DNA of 64,000 nucleotides, from positions 2,542,001 to 2,606,000 of the forward strand of contig OZ240678.1 in the NCBI GenBank assembly GCA_965198905.1, read 5' to 3'. This document shows positions 9,324-18,161 of the stretch, piece by piece. Position numbers and translations under genes: made by a program. The notes below the pieces were generated by a model. It did not search any database, was not told the DNA's origin, and worked only from the letters and a program-made list of their open reading frames with translations. The DNA is from CAHJWH01 sp965198905. Lineage in GTDB: Bacteria; Pseudomonadota; Alphaproteobacteria; Caulobacterales; Caulobacteraceae. The stretch's first letter is position 1. Each line of letters begins with the position of its first letter.

Positions 9324-9422
9324 GGTCGCGCTTTGGACTTTCTGAACGGTCAAATGTTGATGTAGGCCCTGGGCGACGCGCCTCCAGGCTATAGACGCAT
9401 CGCCTTGTGCGCGGGAGTTGCG

Positions 9423-10487
9423 ATGACAACGCCTCGGCTGCTCTCCCTCGCCACCGCGACACCGCCTCACGTGCTCGATCAGGACGAGGCCGCCGCCATG
9501 GCGGCCGAAGTGTTCCGGGGCCAGGTGTTCCGCACCCCGGACCTGCTCTCTATCTTCCACAACACTGGCATCCGGACCCGCAAGGCCGTGCGGCCCTTGG
9601 CCTGGTACGGCGAGCCGCATGGCTGGCCCGAACGGAACGCGGTCTATCTCGAAGGCGCCCAGGCGCTCTATGTGGAGGCGGCGGAAAAGGCCCTGGCGTC
9701 GGCGGGGCTGCAGGCCGGCGATATCGGCCAGCTCGTCACCGTCTCCTCGTCCGGCATCGCGACGCCGAGCCTTGAGGCGCGGGTGGCCGGGCGGATGGGC
9801 TTTCGTGCGGACGTGCGGCGCACCCCCGTCTTCGGACTCGGTTGCGGGGGCGGCGTGGCGGGCCTTGGGCTGGCGGAACGCCTGGCGCGGGCCGAGCCGG
9901 ATCGCGCCGTCCTGCTGGTGGTCGTGGAGCTCAGCAGCCTCGCGGCCCGACCGGATTCCCCGACGAAGGAGAACATCATCTCTTCGGCCCTGTTCGGCGA
10001 CGGGGCCGCGGCCGCCGTGGTCTCTGCGGCGACGGGCGAGGGCCGTGCGATCGAGGCGAGCGGCGAGCACCTATGGCCCGACAGCCTGGATGTGATGGGC
10101 TGGCGCATCGATCCGGTAGGCTTCGGCGTGATCCTTTCGCCGGCCGTGCCGAGCTTTGTGGAGCGGCGCCTGCCCGAGGCGGCGAAGGCGTTTCTGGACC
10201 ACGCCGGTCTGACGCCTGGCGATGTGGCGCGATACGTCTGCCATCCCGGCGGGGCCAAGGTGGTGCCGGCCATAGAGGCGGCGCTAGGCTTGGAAACGGG
10301 CTCGCTGGTCGTCGAGCGGGAGGTGCTGGCCGAGTTCGGCAATATGAGCGCGCCCACCGCCCTGTTCATCCTGGATCGCGTGCTGAGCGGTGCGGCGGGA
10401 CCGTGCAGCGACGGGCGACTGGTGGTGAGCGCCATGGGGCCTGGCTTCACCGCCCACTTCGTCTCGCTCGGTCCTGCGGCGGCCTGA
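9423..10487 (+). CDS. Type III polyketide synthase (chalcone/alkylpyrone synthase family)
   Basis: A 354-residue homodimeric ketosynthase of the chalcone-synthase family. The catalytic triad is visible: Cys141 in VFGLGCGGGVAGL, His274 in YVCHPGGAKV and Asn307 in FGNMSAP. GDGAAAAVV is another thiolase-fold hallmark. Bacterial members condense a fatty acyl starter with malonyl-CoA to alkylpyrones or alkylresorcinols. ATG 9423 is chosen for its GGGAG ribosome-binding site; six upstream codons (from 9405) are also open. One base separates it from an ICMT-like methyltransferase, the same arrangement as Bacillus bpsA-bpsB, which suggests an O-methylated alkylpyrone product. Confidence 0.93.
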   Translation: MTTPRLLSLATATPPHVLDQDEAAAMAAEVFRGQVFRTPDLLSIFHNTGIRTRKAVRPLAWYGEPHGWPERNAVYLEGAQALYVEAAEKALASAGLQAGDIGQLVTVSSSGIATPSLEARVAGRMGFRADVRRTPVFGLGCGGGVAGLGLAERLARAEPDRAVLLVVVELSSLAARPDSPTKENIISSALFGDGAAAAVVSAATGEGRAIEASGEHLWPDSLDVMGWRIDPVGFGVILSPAVPSFVERRLPEAAKAFLDHAGLTPGDVARYVCHPGGAKVVPAIEAALGLETGSLVVEREVLAEFGNMSAPTALFILDRVLSGAAGPCSDGRLVVSAMGPGFTAHFVSLGPAAA

Positions 10488-10488
10488 C

Positions 10489-10980
10489 ATGCTTCCCGCG
10501 ATCCTGCTGCTGGCCTTCGTCACCGTCCAGCGAGGCGCTGAGCTGGTTTGGAACCGCGCCAACGAGGCGGGTCTTCGAGCGCGGGGCGCCGTGGAAGCCG
10601 GGCGGACGCACTATCCGGTCATGGTGGCGCTCCACGGCGCCTGGCTGCTGGCGCTGTGGGTGTTCGGATGGGACCGGGCCTTGGTCTGGCCCTGGGTCTC
10701 CGTCTACGTCCTGTTGCAGGTTGGCCGCGCCTGGGTTCTGGCGACGCTTGGGCGGCGATGGACGACCCGCGTCTTCGTCGTGCCGGGAGAGGTGCTGGTG
10801 CGGCGTGGACCCTACCGCTTCGTCAGCCATCCCAACTACGTGGTCGTGGCGTTGGAAATCTTCGTACTGCCGTTCGCTTTCGGTTTGTGGGCGACGGCGC
10901 TCGTCTTTGGATTGGCGAACCTCGCCCTGCTCGCCTGGCGCATTCGTGTGGAGAACCGAGCGCTGCTCGCCGCAACCTGA
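10489..10980 (+). CDS. ICMT-family (isoprenylcysteine carboxyl methyltransferase-like) membrane methyltransferase
   Basis: A 163-residue integral membrane protein with four or five hydrophobic helices. The ICMT-family core lies near the C terminus: RRGPYRFVSHPNYVVVALE, then RIRVENRALLA, which together form the SAM pocket. Bacterial homologues beside type III polyketide synthases (BpsB of Bacillus) O-methylate alkylpyrones. Bacteria lack the prenylated CaaX substrates of the eukaryotic enzyme, so the synthase one base upstream is the best clue. The pair is almost certainly one transcript and translationally coupled. Confidence 0.88.
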   Translation: MLPAILLLAFVTVQRGAELVWNRANEAGLRARGAVEAGRTHYPVMVALHGAWLLALWVFGWDRALVWPWVSVYVLLQVGRAWVLATLGRRWTTRVFVVPGEVLVRRGPYRFVSHPNYVVVALEIFVLPFAFGLWATALVFGLANLALLAWRIRVENRALLAAT

Positions 10981-10992
10981 GCCCTGTGAGGA

Positions 10993-11340
10993 TCAGCCGC
11001 CGTCAACCCGATCCGCGTGTTGATCCCCACCGAGCTGGTCACGAGCGGTGATCTGGAGCTGTTCGATCCGCTCGCGCACCTCGGTCGGGCGCACAGAAAC
11101 ATTCCTTGCCCCGAAGTCCGAAAGCACCTTCTGGTAGATTTCGTGGTCGCCTGGCTCCCGCAGGTCGGCGCGGATCACGCTCACAACGTAGGTTTCCAGC
11201 TCGTCTCCCTCGAGGCCCATCAGCCCGCCCGCCCACTCCGCCACCAGCCGGTCGCGACGCGCCTTGACCCGGAAGTCGAGCTCTTCCTCGAAGGCGAAGT
11301 GGGACTCGAACGCGTTTTCCCGTTCGTCGAATGTCGTCAT
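10993..11340 (-). CDS. F1Fo-ATPase inhibitor zeta subunit (DUF1476)
   Basis: This 115-residue protein opens with MTTFDERENAFESHFAFEEE, the conserved start of the DUF1476 family. The family includes the zeta subunit of Paracoccus denitrificans ATP synthase, which blocks ATP hydrolysis through its N-terminal segment. The rest is an acidic four-helix body (RRDRLVAEWAGGLMGLEGDE). The length is typical (about 105-110). It is found in alphaproteobacteria and so supports the taxonomic reading. It is convergent with the polyketide cluster, which ends 13 bp away. No ATP synthase genes are nearby. Confidence 0.94.
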   Translation of the reverse strand: MTTFDERENAFESHFAFEEELDFRVKARRDRLVAEWAGGLMGLEGDELETYVVSVIRADLREPGDHEIYQKVLSDFGARNVSVRPTEVRERIEQLQITARDQLGGDQHADRVDGG

Positions 11341-11395
11341 CGGTCAGGTGTTTCCATCTTGGTGAAGAGCATGAACGCCGCAGGCGGCGGGAGGA

Positions 11396-12352
11396 TCATT
11401 GCGCCGCGGCGGAAGCGCCGGGGCGCTCATCCGCCAGGTCATGGAAGCGTCCGTAGTCGACGTAGCGGTGGCCGTGCTCGTCCTGCAGGATGATGTCGGC
11501 CATGCGTCGGCCCCAGACGATCTCATGCGGCAGGTAGGAGTGGCGGGCATGGATGCGCTGGCCGAACGTATCGTCCACGCCGGAGAGTACGATGACGATC
11601 TCCGACAGATCGGCTTCGAGGGACTCCCGCGTCTCGCCATATAGCGGGCTGGTCTCGTCGACGATGTGCATGATGGTCCAGGTCAGGCCGAACAACGGGG
11701 AATGCGAGCGCACAGTCTTGAGGTCGACAAACCCCCTGTATTCCACGCCCTCCCTGCTGTAGCCGCGCCGAGCGAGGGTGACGCTGATATCGGCTTCCAG
11801 GATCTGGTTCATTCGCACATTGCCGGCGCGGAACATGAAGTTGAGCCCGCCATCGCGCGCGGTCACAACCGCGCATCGGCTGAACAGGACCCGCGCCGTC
11901 GGGCGTGAGACCCGGGCGAAGATCAGTCCAGTGCCGACCGCGGTCAGCGACAAGCTGGCGAAGGCCTCGATGGTGACCAGGACGTTCGCATAGACGGTCC
12001 GGGGCCACATATCTCCGTAGCCGATGGTGCCGAGCGTCTGCACGCTGAAGAAGAAGTGGTCCAGGAAGGCGTGCGGCCGTGCCGCTGCAACGCCGCCGGG
12101 CTGCAGCCAGAAGAGGAAGGCGAACAAGGTGATCGTGACCAGGTAAACGCCTACCCACAGCAGCAGGAACCGTGGCCAGCTCAGCGCCATCAGCCAGTGA
12201 TAGCTGTCGCCGAAGCGTTGACGGTGAAGGCCCACGATACGCACCGAGGGCCGTCCGTCCGGGGAGACGAAGCGAGGATAGGGGTCCTGCCCACGACTCG
12301 CCCCGTTCTCGACGACGCCGAGCGCCTGACCGCGGTTGGAAAGATCGTTCAC
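11396..12352 (-). CDS. KirBac-type inward rectifier potassium channel
   Basis: A 318-residue channel subunit. Two membrane helices flank the pore helix and the selectivity filter TIGYGDM (about residues 109-115). The C-terminal half is the cytoplasmic immunoglobulin-like Kir domain (AVVTARDGGLNFMFRAGN, SPLFGLTWTIMH, DETSPLYGET). It would tetramerise in the inner membrane and pass K+. The start is set at GTG 12352, which sits 8 bases after a strong AGAGGAGG ribosome-binding site; the frame is open further to 12427 without one. It ends 55 bp from the start of the zeta-inhibitor gene. Confidence 0.94.
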   Translation of the reverse strand: MNDLSNRGQALGVVENGASRGQDPYPRFVSPDGRPSVRIVGLHRQRFGDSYHWLMALSWPRFLLLWVGVYLVTITLFAFLFWLQPGGVAAARPHAFLDHFFFSVQTLGTIGYGDMWPRTVYANVLVTIEAFASLSLTAVGTGLIFARVSRPTARVLFSRCAVVTARDGGLNFMFRAGNVRMNQILEADISVTLARRGYSREGVEYRGFVDLKTVRSHSPLFGLTWTIMHIVDETSPLYGETRESLEADLSEIVIVLSGVDDTFGQRIHARHSYLPHEIVWGRRMADIILQDEHGHRYVDYGRFHDLADERPGASAAAQ

Positions 12353-12514
12353 CGCTAAGCCTCCTCTAACCGCTTCGTTGAAGGCTGTAGCGCCTAACTG
12401 CCGCCCCAAGAAGGACGGCGGCCGCATATAGAGCCGTCCGACACCCCAGGAAGGTTCATCTTGGAGCTAAAGCGATCTAGAACGCGCCTGACGTGCGGTC
12501 AGGGGGCGGTGAAA

Positions 12515-14776
12515 ATGGAACGGGGGGCGGCGGTACGGGGTCCGCGCAGTCTCCTGCGCCACATCCGCGAGGCCCTGGCCGGAGGCGGCCCTGCTCAGGG
12601 CCGGCTGGACAGGGTTGTGCGCGTCATCGCCGGCTCCATGGTGGCGGAGGTCTGCTCGCTCTACCTGCGCCGCGCCGCGGGCGACATGGAGCTGTTCGCC
12701 ACCGAAGGCCTGAAGTCCGAGGCCGTCCACGTCACCCGGATGAAGCCGGGCGAGGGCCTGGTCGGCGAGATCATGCGGCTCGGCCGCCCCATCAACCTGT
12801 CTGACGCGCCATCCAACCCGCATTTTTCCTATCATCCGGAAACCGGCGAAGACCCCTACCACGCCTTCCTGGGGGTGCCGCTGCTGCGCGGCGGCCGGGC
12901 GATCGGGGTGCTGGTGGTGCAGAACCGCACCGAACGCACCTATGACGAGGACGAGGTCGAGGACCTGCAGACCATCGCCATGGTGCTGGCGGAGATGGTC
13001 GCCGCGGGCGAGGTGATCGGACCCTCCGAGTTCAAGGGCGTGGAGCTCGCGCCTTACCGTCCCGAACGTCTGAAAGGGATGCGCTTCGCCGAGGGTCTGG
13101 CCATCGGCGTGGCCGTGCTGCACGAGGCCCCGGTCGCGCCGGAAAAGCTGCTGGCCGACGACGCGGCGGTGGAGGCGGTCAGGCTGGACCAGGGTCTGCA
13201 TCGCCTGCGCCGCCAGATCGACGAGATGCTGGACGGCTCCCACGGCCTGGTCGGCCAGACCTTCGAGGTGCTGGAGGCCTACCGCATGTTCGCCCATTCG
13301 CGAGGGTGGAACCGGAGCCTGGAGGACGCCGTGCGCTCAGGCCTCACCGCCGAGGCGGCGGTGGAGCGGGTGCGCTCCGAACAGCGCGTGCAGATGAGCC
13401 AGACCCGCGACGCCTACCTGCGCGAGCGGCTGCACGACCTGGAAGACCTGGCCGACCGGCTGCTGCGTATCCTGGCCGGGGAGGCGCCTGGCGCGCGCGA
13501 CCTGCCTCAGGACGCGGTGCTGATCGCGCGTAACCTGGGCCCGGCGGACCTGTTGGAATACGACCGCACGCGGCTGCGGGGGCTCCTTTTGGAGGAGGGC
13601 TCGAGCGCCAGCCACGCCTCGCTGGTCGCCCGCGCTCTTGGCATCCCGTGCGTCGGACGGCTGCCGAGTCTGCGCGACCGGGTCAACGCCGGCGACGAGG
13701 TCATCGTCGACGGGGAGATGGGCGAGGCCTTCCTGCGCCCCCGTCCCGACGTGATCGAGGCGGTGCAGGCGCGCGCCGCCGTGCGCGACCTGCGCCGGGC
13801 GGAATTCGACCTGCTGCGCGACACGCCGGCCTTCACCCGTGACGGTGGCAAGGTCACCTTGCTGATGAACGCCGGGCTCGCCGTCGATCTCGAGAGCCTG
13901 GTCATGACGGGGGCGGAGGGCATCGGCCTTTTCCGCACCGAGTTCCAGTTCATGGTGGCCGAGGAGCTGCCGCGCCTGGACGCCCAGACCGCACTTTATG
14001 CCCGGGTGCTGGAAGCGGCGGGCGAGCGGCCGGTGACGTTCCGCACCCTCGACCTCGGCGGCGACAAGGTGCTGCCCTATCTGGAGGCGGAGCGGGAGGA
14101 TAACCCGGCGCTCGGTTGGCGCGCTATCCGGATGGGACTGGACCGGCCGGCCCTGCTGCGGATGCAGCTCCGCGCGCTGATCGCCGCCTCCAGGGGCCGG
14201 GAGCTGCGCGTCATGTTCCCCCTGGTCGCCACCGTGGACGAGTTCCGGACCGCGCGCAGCCTGGTGGACCACGAGCTGGCCTGGGCCAAGCGCCGGGGTC
14301 GCACCGCGCCAGAGAGCGTTCGGGTGGGGGTGATGATCGAGACGCCGGCCCTGCTCTGGCACCTGGACGCGCTGTTGCCGATGACCGACTTCATCTCGGT
14401 CGGCACCAACGACCTGATGCAGTACCTGTTCGCCGCCGACCGGGGCAATCCGCGGGTGGCGGACCGCTACGACATGCTCTCGCCCCCGGCCTTGCGGGCG
14501 CTGAAGACCATCTGCGACGCCTGCGCCGACACGGGCACGCCGGTCTCCGTCTGCGGTGAGATGGCGGGGCGGCCGCTGGAGGCGTTCGCCCTCGTCGGCC
14601 TGGGCTTCAACCGCCTCTCCATGCCGCCGGGCGGCATCGGACCGGTCAAGGCGATGGTGTTGTCGCTGGACGGCGTGGCGGCGCGGAGAGGCTTGCTGGC
14701 GGTGCTGAAATCGGGGGCAGGATCGGTGCGTAACGAGATCGAAACCCTTGCGCGCAAATTAAATGTCGCAGTCTGA
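12515..14776 (+). CDS. ptsP: PtsP: GAF-domain PEP-protein phosphotransferase (EI-Ntr)
   Basis: A 753-residue enzyme I of the nitrogen phosphotransferase system, which passes phosphate from PEP to NPr. The N-terminal GAF domain (about 25-165) senses metabolites such as glutamine in relatives. The phosphohistidine is His367 in EGSSASHASLVARALGIPC. The C-terminal PEP-binding barrel shows GIGLFRTEFQFM, TFRTLDLGGDK, NPALGWRAIR, SVGTNDLMQY and the cysteine motif VSVCGEMAGRP. The ATG at 12515 follows AGGGGG at 8 bases and is preferred over the TTG at 12461. The gene stands alone; its NPr partner is not in the window. Confidence 0.95.
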   Translation: MERGAAVRGPRSLLRHIREALAGGGPAQGRLDRVVRVIAGSMVAEVCSLYLRRAAGDMELFATEGLKSEAVHVTRMKPGEGLVGEIMRLGRPINLSDAPSNPHFSYHPETGEDPYHAFLGVPLLRGGRAIGVLVVQNRTERTYDEDEVEDLQTIAMVLAEMVAAGEVIGPSEFKGVELAPYRPERLKGMRFAEGLAIGVAVLHEAPVAPEKLLADDAAVEAVRLDQGLHRLRRQIDEMLDGSHGLVGQTFEVLEAYRMFAHSRGWNRSLEDAVRSGLTAEAAVERVRSEQRVQMSQTRDAYLRERLHDLEDLADRLLRILAGEAPGARDLPQDAVLIARNLGPADLLEYDRTRLRGLLLEEGSSASHASLVARALGIPCVGRLPSLRDRVNAGDEVIVDGEMGEAFLRPRPDVIEAVQARAAVRDLRRAEFDLLRDTPAFTRDGGKVTLLMNAGLAVDLESLVMTGAEGIGLFRTEFQFMVAEELPRLDAQTALYARVLEAAGERPVTFRTLDLGGDKVLPYLEAEREDNPALGWRAIRMGLDRPALLRMQLRALIAASRGRELRVMFPLVATVDEFRTARSLVDHELAWAKRRGRTAPESVRVGVMIETPALLWHLDALLPMTDFISVGTNDLMQYLFAADRGNPRVADRYDMLSPPALRALKTICDACADTGTPVSVCGEMAGRPLEAFALVGLGFNRLSMPPGGIGPVKAMVLSLDGVAARRGLLAVLKSGAGSVRNEIETLARKLNVAV

Positions 14777-14890
14777 GCGCATTGTCGCTCGCAAGCCTTT
14801 GTTGGTACTCACAGACCGAAGCAGACAGTTCGAGCTGGCCGGACGCGACTCGCGACCGCGGCTCCGGAGCGTAGGGGAACACCGGACGCC

Positions 14891-15880
14891 ATGGCGCCGC
14901 TGGATACCGGCTCAGTGACCAACGTCGTGCGCCTCGCCGAGCCGCTCGGGCGTGGACCCGGACCCCTGGCCGCCGACTCCGCCACGCTCGGCGCCTATCT
15001 GCGGGCGGTGCGCGAGAGCATGGAGCTGAGCCTGCTCCAGGTGGCCGAGGCGACCCGCGTGCGCCGGCTCTACCTGGAGGCGCTGGAGCGGGACGACATC
15101 ACGCCGCTTCCGTCGCGCCCGTTCGCGGTCGGCTATGTGCGCGCCTACGCTCGGGCGCTTGGGCTGGACGGCGACGCAGCGGTCGCCCGCTTCAAGGCGG
15201 AGAAACCCGAGGCCAGTCAGGTCCTGCGCGCCCCCGCTGGCGTCAGCCTCGACAAGGACCCGCGGCGGCAGGTGATTTATGCCGGCCTAGCGGTGCTGGT
15301 GGTGGCGGTGGCGTTGTGGAACATCGCCCAGCACACCCTGATCTCCAGCGCCAAGTCCGAGGCGATCCTGGCGCCCGCCGCCCAGACTTGGCCGGAGCCG
15401 CAGCGCACAGGCCCGGTCACCCTGAGCGATCCCACGCCGCCCCCCGCCGACCAGACCACGCCCAAGCCCTACCTCACCCCTGGCCTCGGCGTGCCGGGCG
15501 TCGACAAGAACGCGCCGACGAATGCGGCCGCCCCCACGACGCCGCCACCCGCCCCAGAGGCCGGCGCGCCCGCCAGCTTCGTCAGCCATGCCGCCATCTA
15601 CGGCGTGCCGGCCAAGCAGGGTGGGGCCCTGATCCAGGCTCGCACGCCCGCCTCGCTGATCGTGCGTGGCCCCGCCGGCCAGATCTATTTCGCCCGGGAG
15701 CTTGAGACCGGCGAGGCCTATCGCGCGCCGCTCGGGCGCGGCCTGACTGCAGACGTCTCCGCCCCCGGCGCCCTGTCGCTTTACGTCGGCGGCAAGCTGG
15801 TCGGGCCGCTGTCGGACCCGCAGACCCCGCTGGACAAGGCGGTGCAGGCCGCCGCCCAGCCCCAGCCGGCGGCGCGATAG
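14891..15880 (+). CDS. RodZ-like protein: Xre helix-turn-helix, one membrane helix, C-terminal DUF4115
   Basis: A 329-residue bitopic membrane protein. The cytoplasmic N terminus carries an Xre-type helix-turn-helix (TLGAYLRAVRESMELSLLQV to RPFAVGYVRAYARALGL, about 32-92). A transmembrane helix at about 128-145 and a Pro/Ala-rich periplasmic linker follow, then a small beta domain (RTPASLIVRGPAGQIYF). RodZ binds MreB and shapes the cell. The gene directly precedes ispG, the same order as rodZ-ispG in E. coli, which supports the call. Poor conservation of the linker is normal. Confidence 0.88.
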   Translation: MAPLDTGSVTNVVRLAEPLGRGPGPLAADSATLGAYLRAVRESMELSLLQVAEATRVRRLYLEALERDDITPLPSRPFAVGYVRAYARALGLDGDAAVARFKAEKPEASQVLRAPAGVSLDKDPRRQVIYAGLAVLVVAVALWNIAQHTLISSAKSEAILAPAAQTWPEPQRTGPVTLSDPTPPPADQTTPKPYLTPGLGVPGVDKNAPTNAAAPTTPPPAPEAGAPASFVSHAAIYGVPAKQGGALIQARTPASLIVRGPAGQIYFARELETGEAYRAPLGRGLTADVSAPGALSLYVGGKLVGPLSDPQTPLDKAVQAAAQPQPAAR

Positions 15881-15885
15881 TCTTC

Positions 15886-15935
15886 GACCCTCCCCCGTTG
15901 GGGCGGGGAACACGCGCAGCGTGGTGGAGGGGGCG
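15886..15935. repeat. GC-rich intergenic repeat, half-palindromic
   Basis: The rodZ-ispG gap holds a CCTCCCCCGTTGGGGCGGGG hairpin-like unit followed by a GTGGAGGGGGCGGCGCCGCG stretch. The same vocabulary (CCTCCCC, GGGGCG, GGAGGGGGCG) appears in the zwf-pgl gap near 50030-50140. It looks like one copy of a dispersed intergenic palindromic element of the kind common in Caulobacterales. A transcription-attenuation role is possible but not shown. Confidence 0.45.
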
Positions 15936-16041
15936 GCGCCGCGCTGACCGTCACATCCTCGCGATAGCGCCCCGCCCGCCGATGGCCTATCTTCCCCAAA
16001 GCGCTGTCCACACGCGCCTCGAGTCCACAACCGGCCACGCC

Positions 16042-17214
16042 ATGAACACCGAAGACCACCGCCACGTCCGCCCCTGGCGCATGATCGACCGGCGCCCCTC
16101 CCGCAAGATCAGGGTCGGCAAGGTGGAGGTGGGCGGCGACGCGCCCATCAGCGTCCAGTCCATGACCAATACGGTCACCTCCGACGCCGCCGCCACGATC
16201 GAGCAGATCAGACAGCTGGAGGAGGCCGGCGCCGATATCGTGCGCGTCTCCTGCCCCGACGTGGAGAGCACCGCCGCCTTCAAGACCATAGCGCGCGAGG
16301 CCAAGGTCCCGCTCGTGGCCGACATCCACTTCCACTACAAGCGCGGCATCGAGGCGGCGCAGAACGGCGCGGCGTGCCTGCGCATCAACCCCGGCAACAT
16401 CGGCTCCAAGGACCGGGTGCGCGACGTGGTCCAGGCCGCGCGCGACTACGGCTGCTCCATGCGGATCGGCGTCAACGCCGGGTCGCTGGAGCCCCACCTG
16501 CTGGAGAAGTACGGCGAGCCCTGTCCCGAGGCGATGGTGGAATCGGCCCTGTTCCACGCCGACATCCTGCGCGACCTGGACTTCCACGAGTTCAAGATCA
16601 GCGTGAAGGCGTCCGACGTCTTCCTGACCGTCGCCGCCTACCAGCAGCTGTCCGAGGCCATCGACTGCCCCCTGCACCTGGGCGTCACCGAGGCCGGGCC
16701 GCTGCGCACCGGCACCATCAAGTCGTCGGTGGGCCTCGGCAACCTGCTCTGGGCCGGGATCGGCGACACCATCCGCATCTCGCTGGCGGCGGACCCGGTG
16801 GAGGAGATCAAGGTCGGCTTCGACATCCTGAAGTCGTTGGGCCTGCGCCACCGCGGCGTGAACATCATCGCCTGCCCCTCCTGCGCCCGCCAGGGCTTCA
16901 ACGTCATCGAGACGGTGACAGCACTTGAGGCGCGCTTGGCACACATCGCCACCCCCATGTCGCTCTCGATCATCGGCTGCGTGGTCAACGGCCCGGGCGA
17001 AGCCCTGATGACCGACATCGGCTTCACCGGCGGCGGCTCTGGCAAGGGCGTGGGCATGGTCTATCTGGCCGGCAAGATCGACCACAAGATCGACAACGCA
17101 GGCATGGTCGACCACATCGCAGGCCTGGTGGAGAAGAAGGCCGCGGAAATGGACGCGGAGAAGGCTGCGGCTGAGGCGCGCGACCCGATCCTGGAGCACA
17201 TCGCGGCGGAGTAG
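16042..17214 (+). CDS. ispG: 4-hydroxy-3-methylbut-2-enyl diphosphate synthase (MEP pathway)
   Basis: A 390-residue [4Fe-4S] enzyme converting MEcPP to HMBPP in the non-mevalonate isoprenoid pathway. The cluster ligands are Cys278 and Cys281 (CPSCARQGF), Cys313 (IIGCVVNGPGEA) and Glu320. The TIM-barrel start is ISVQSMTNTVTSDAAAT. ATG 16042 is the family-like start; an upstream TTG frame from 15898 overlaps the intergenic repeat. Its last 219 bp (16996-17214) are repeated nearly perfectly at 18401-18619, bracketing a two-gene insert. Confidence 0.97.
   Translation: MNTEDHRHVRPWRMIDRRPSRKIRVGKVEVGGDAPISVQSMTNTVTSDAAATIEQIRQLEEAGADIVRVSCPDVESTAAFKTIAREAKVPLVADIHFHYKRGIEAAQNGAACLRINPGNIGSKDRVRDVVQAARDYGCSMRIGVNAGSLEPHLLEKYGEPCPEAMVESALFHADILRDLDFHEFKISVKASDVFLTVAAYQQLSEAIDCPLHLGVTEAGPLRTGTIKSSVGLGNLLWAGIGDTIRISLAADPVEEIKVGFDILKSLGLRHRGVNIIACPSCARQGFNVIETVTALEARLAHIATPMSLSIIGCVVNGPGEALMTDIGFTGGGSGKGVGMVYLAGKIDHKIDNAGMVDHIAGLVEKKAAEMDAEKAAAEARDPILEHIAAE
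16996..17214 (+). repeat. Direct repeat, copy 1 (ispG 3' end)
   Basis: This 219-bp segment is the 3' end of ispG and ends exactly at its TAG. It matches 18401-18619 with only a handful of mismatches (for example A/G at 17001, the third base of the Ser codon at 17038-17040, and Ala-Gly versus Ala-Asn near 17100). By eye it is about 97 percent identical. Both copies stop matching immediately after the stop codon. The constant offset is 1405 bp. Confidence 0.93.
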
Positions 17215-17243
17215 AAGCGGCTTGAACGGAGCGGTTTTGAAAC

Positions 17244-18161
17244 ATGGCTGACGGAGGCGGCGACACGACGGCCACTTTGTCCACCGCGGCCAAGGTCGAG
17301 CGGGCCATCCGTTTATCGATCCCGCTCCTTCCCGGCGACGCAGGCCGGATGATCGAGCAGATGCTCACTCCGGCCTCTCTGGCCATCATCACCGGCAGTC
17401 TGGTCCTGTGGGCGGGCTCGCACGCGTTCGGCGTCGGAGAGTTCGTCGACGTGATCCTGCTCTGCGCCGGCGTCCTCACGCTGGGTCTGTCGGTCTTCCA
17501 AGGGGCCAAGGAGCTCCTGGCCTTCGCCAAGACCGCCATCGGCGCGCGCTCGGACGCTGATCTGCATGTCGCCGCGGCCCACTTCGCCCAGGCGGTGACG
17601 ATCCTGGGCGTCTCGGTGGTGCAGGCCGTGCTCATGCGCGGGCAGGCACGTGCTGTGGGCGAGCGCGGCATGCCAAGGCTACAGCCCCGCATCCGGGTTG
17701 GCGAGCCGCCCCCAGCCGGCAGCCAGCTCCGCGTCTCGCGTCCGGCGACTCTTCCGGACGGCAATCTGGGGATCACCGACGAGTACGGTGTGATCGCCGT
17801 ATCCCGCGATCAGTCGTTGACCGAGCAGAAGCTGACCTTGCTGCACGAGCTCGTACATCGCTACTTCTCGCCGAAGACGGGACCGCTGAGGAAGCTGCGT
17901 GCCGAACTGAACATGGGCGGCTACGACCGTTCGGCCCTGCTGCGCTACTTGGAGGAGGCCCTGGCGGAGGGCTATGCTCAGATGAAGGTCAACGGCTTGG
18001 CCAAGGGCTTCCAGGCTTATCGCTTCCCTGTCGAAGGCGACAATGCCTACGTCACCGTGTCGGCTCTCAAGGCGGAAGGCACAGCGCTGGGCACGATCAG
18101 CCTGGGAGGCGCCCTCTTCTACGTCTCGCTCAGCCGCGGCCGCCCTCCGCAACCCCAATGA
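17244..18161 (+). CDS. Membrane-anchored HELVH zinc metallopeptidase, toxin-like
   Basis: A 305-residue protein. Residues about 41-130 contain two hydrophobic stretches around WAGSHAFGVGEFVDVILL, then ADLHVAAAHFAQAV. To my recollection this resembles the pre-toxin membrane region found in polymorphic and type VI effectors. The C-terminal part carries TLLHELVHRYFSP (HExxH at 201-205) and a downstream LEEALAEGYAQ that could supply a third zinc ligand. A ribosome-binding site GGAGC precedes the ATG. Its stop overlaps the start of a 73-residue gene as ATGA. It lies between two copies of the ispG 3' end, so it was probably acquired. The toxin role is inference; a housekeeping peptidase is the alternative. 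Confidence 0.72.
   Translation: MADGGGDTTATLSTAAKVERAIRLSIPLLPGDAGRMIEQMLTPASLAIITGSLVLWAGSHAFGVGEFVDVILLCAGVLTLGLSVFQGAKELLAFAKTAIGARSDADLHVAAAHFAQAVTILGVSVVQAVLMRGQARAVGERGMPRLQPRIRVGEPPPAGSQLRVSRPATLPDGNLGITDEYGVIAVSRDQSLTEQKLTLLHELVHRYFSPKTGPLRKLRAELNMGGYDRSALLRYLEEALAEGYAQMKVNGLAKGFQAYRFPVEGDNAYVTVSALKAEGTALGTISLGGALFYVSLSRGRPPQPQ

Noticed and set aside
12467..13297. 276-codon reverse frame within ptsP
   Set aside because: Histidine/glutamine/alanine-rich antisense translation with no known domain, opposite a clearly coding gene.
15781..17199. Long reverse-strand open frame of 472 codons across ispG
   Set aside because: It is antisense to ispG and reads as low-complexity Asp/Val/His/Ala-rich peptide, a usual artefact of GC-rich third positions. 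No family resemblance or ribosome-binding site.
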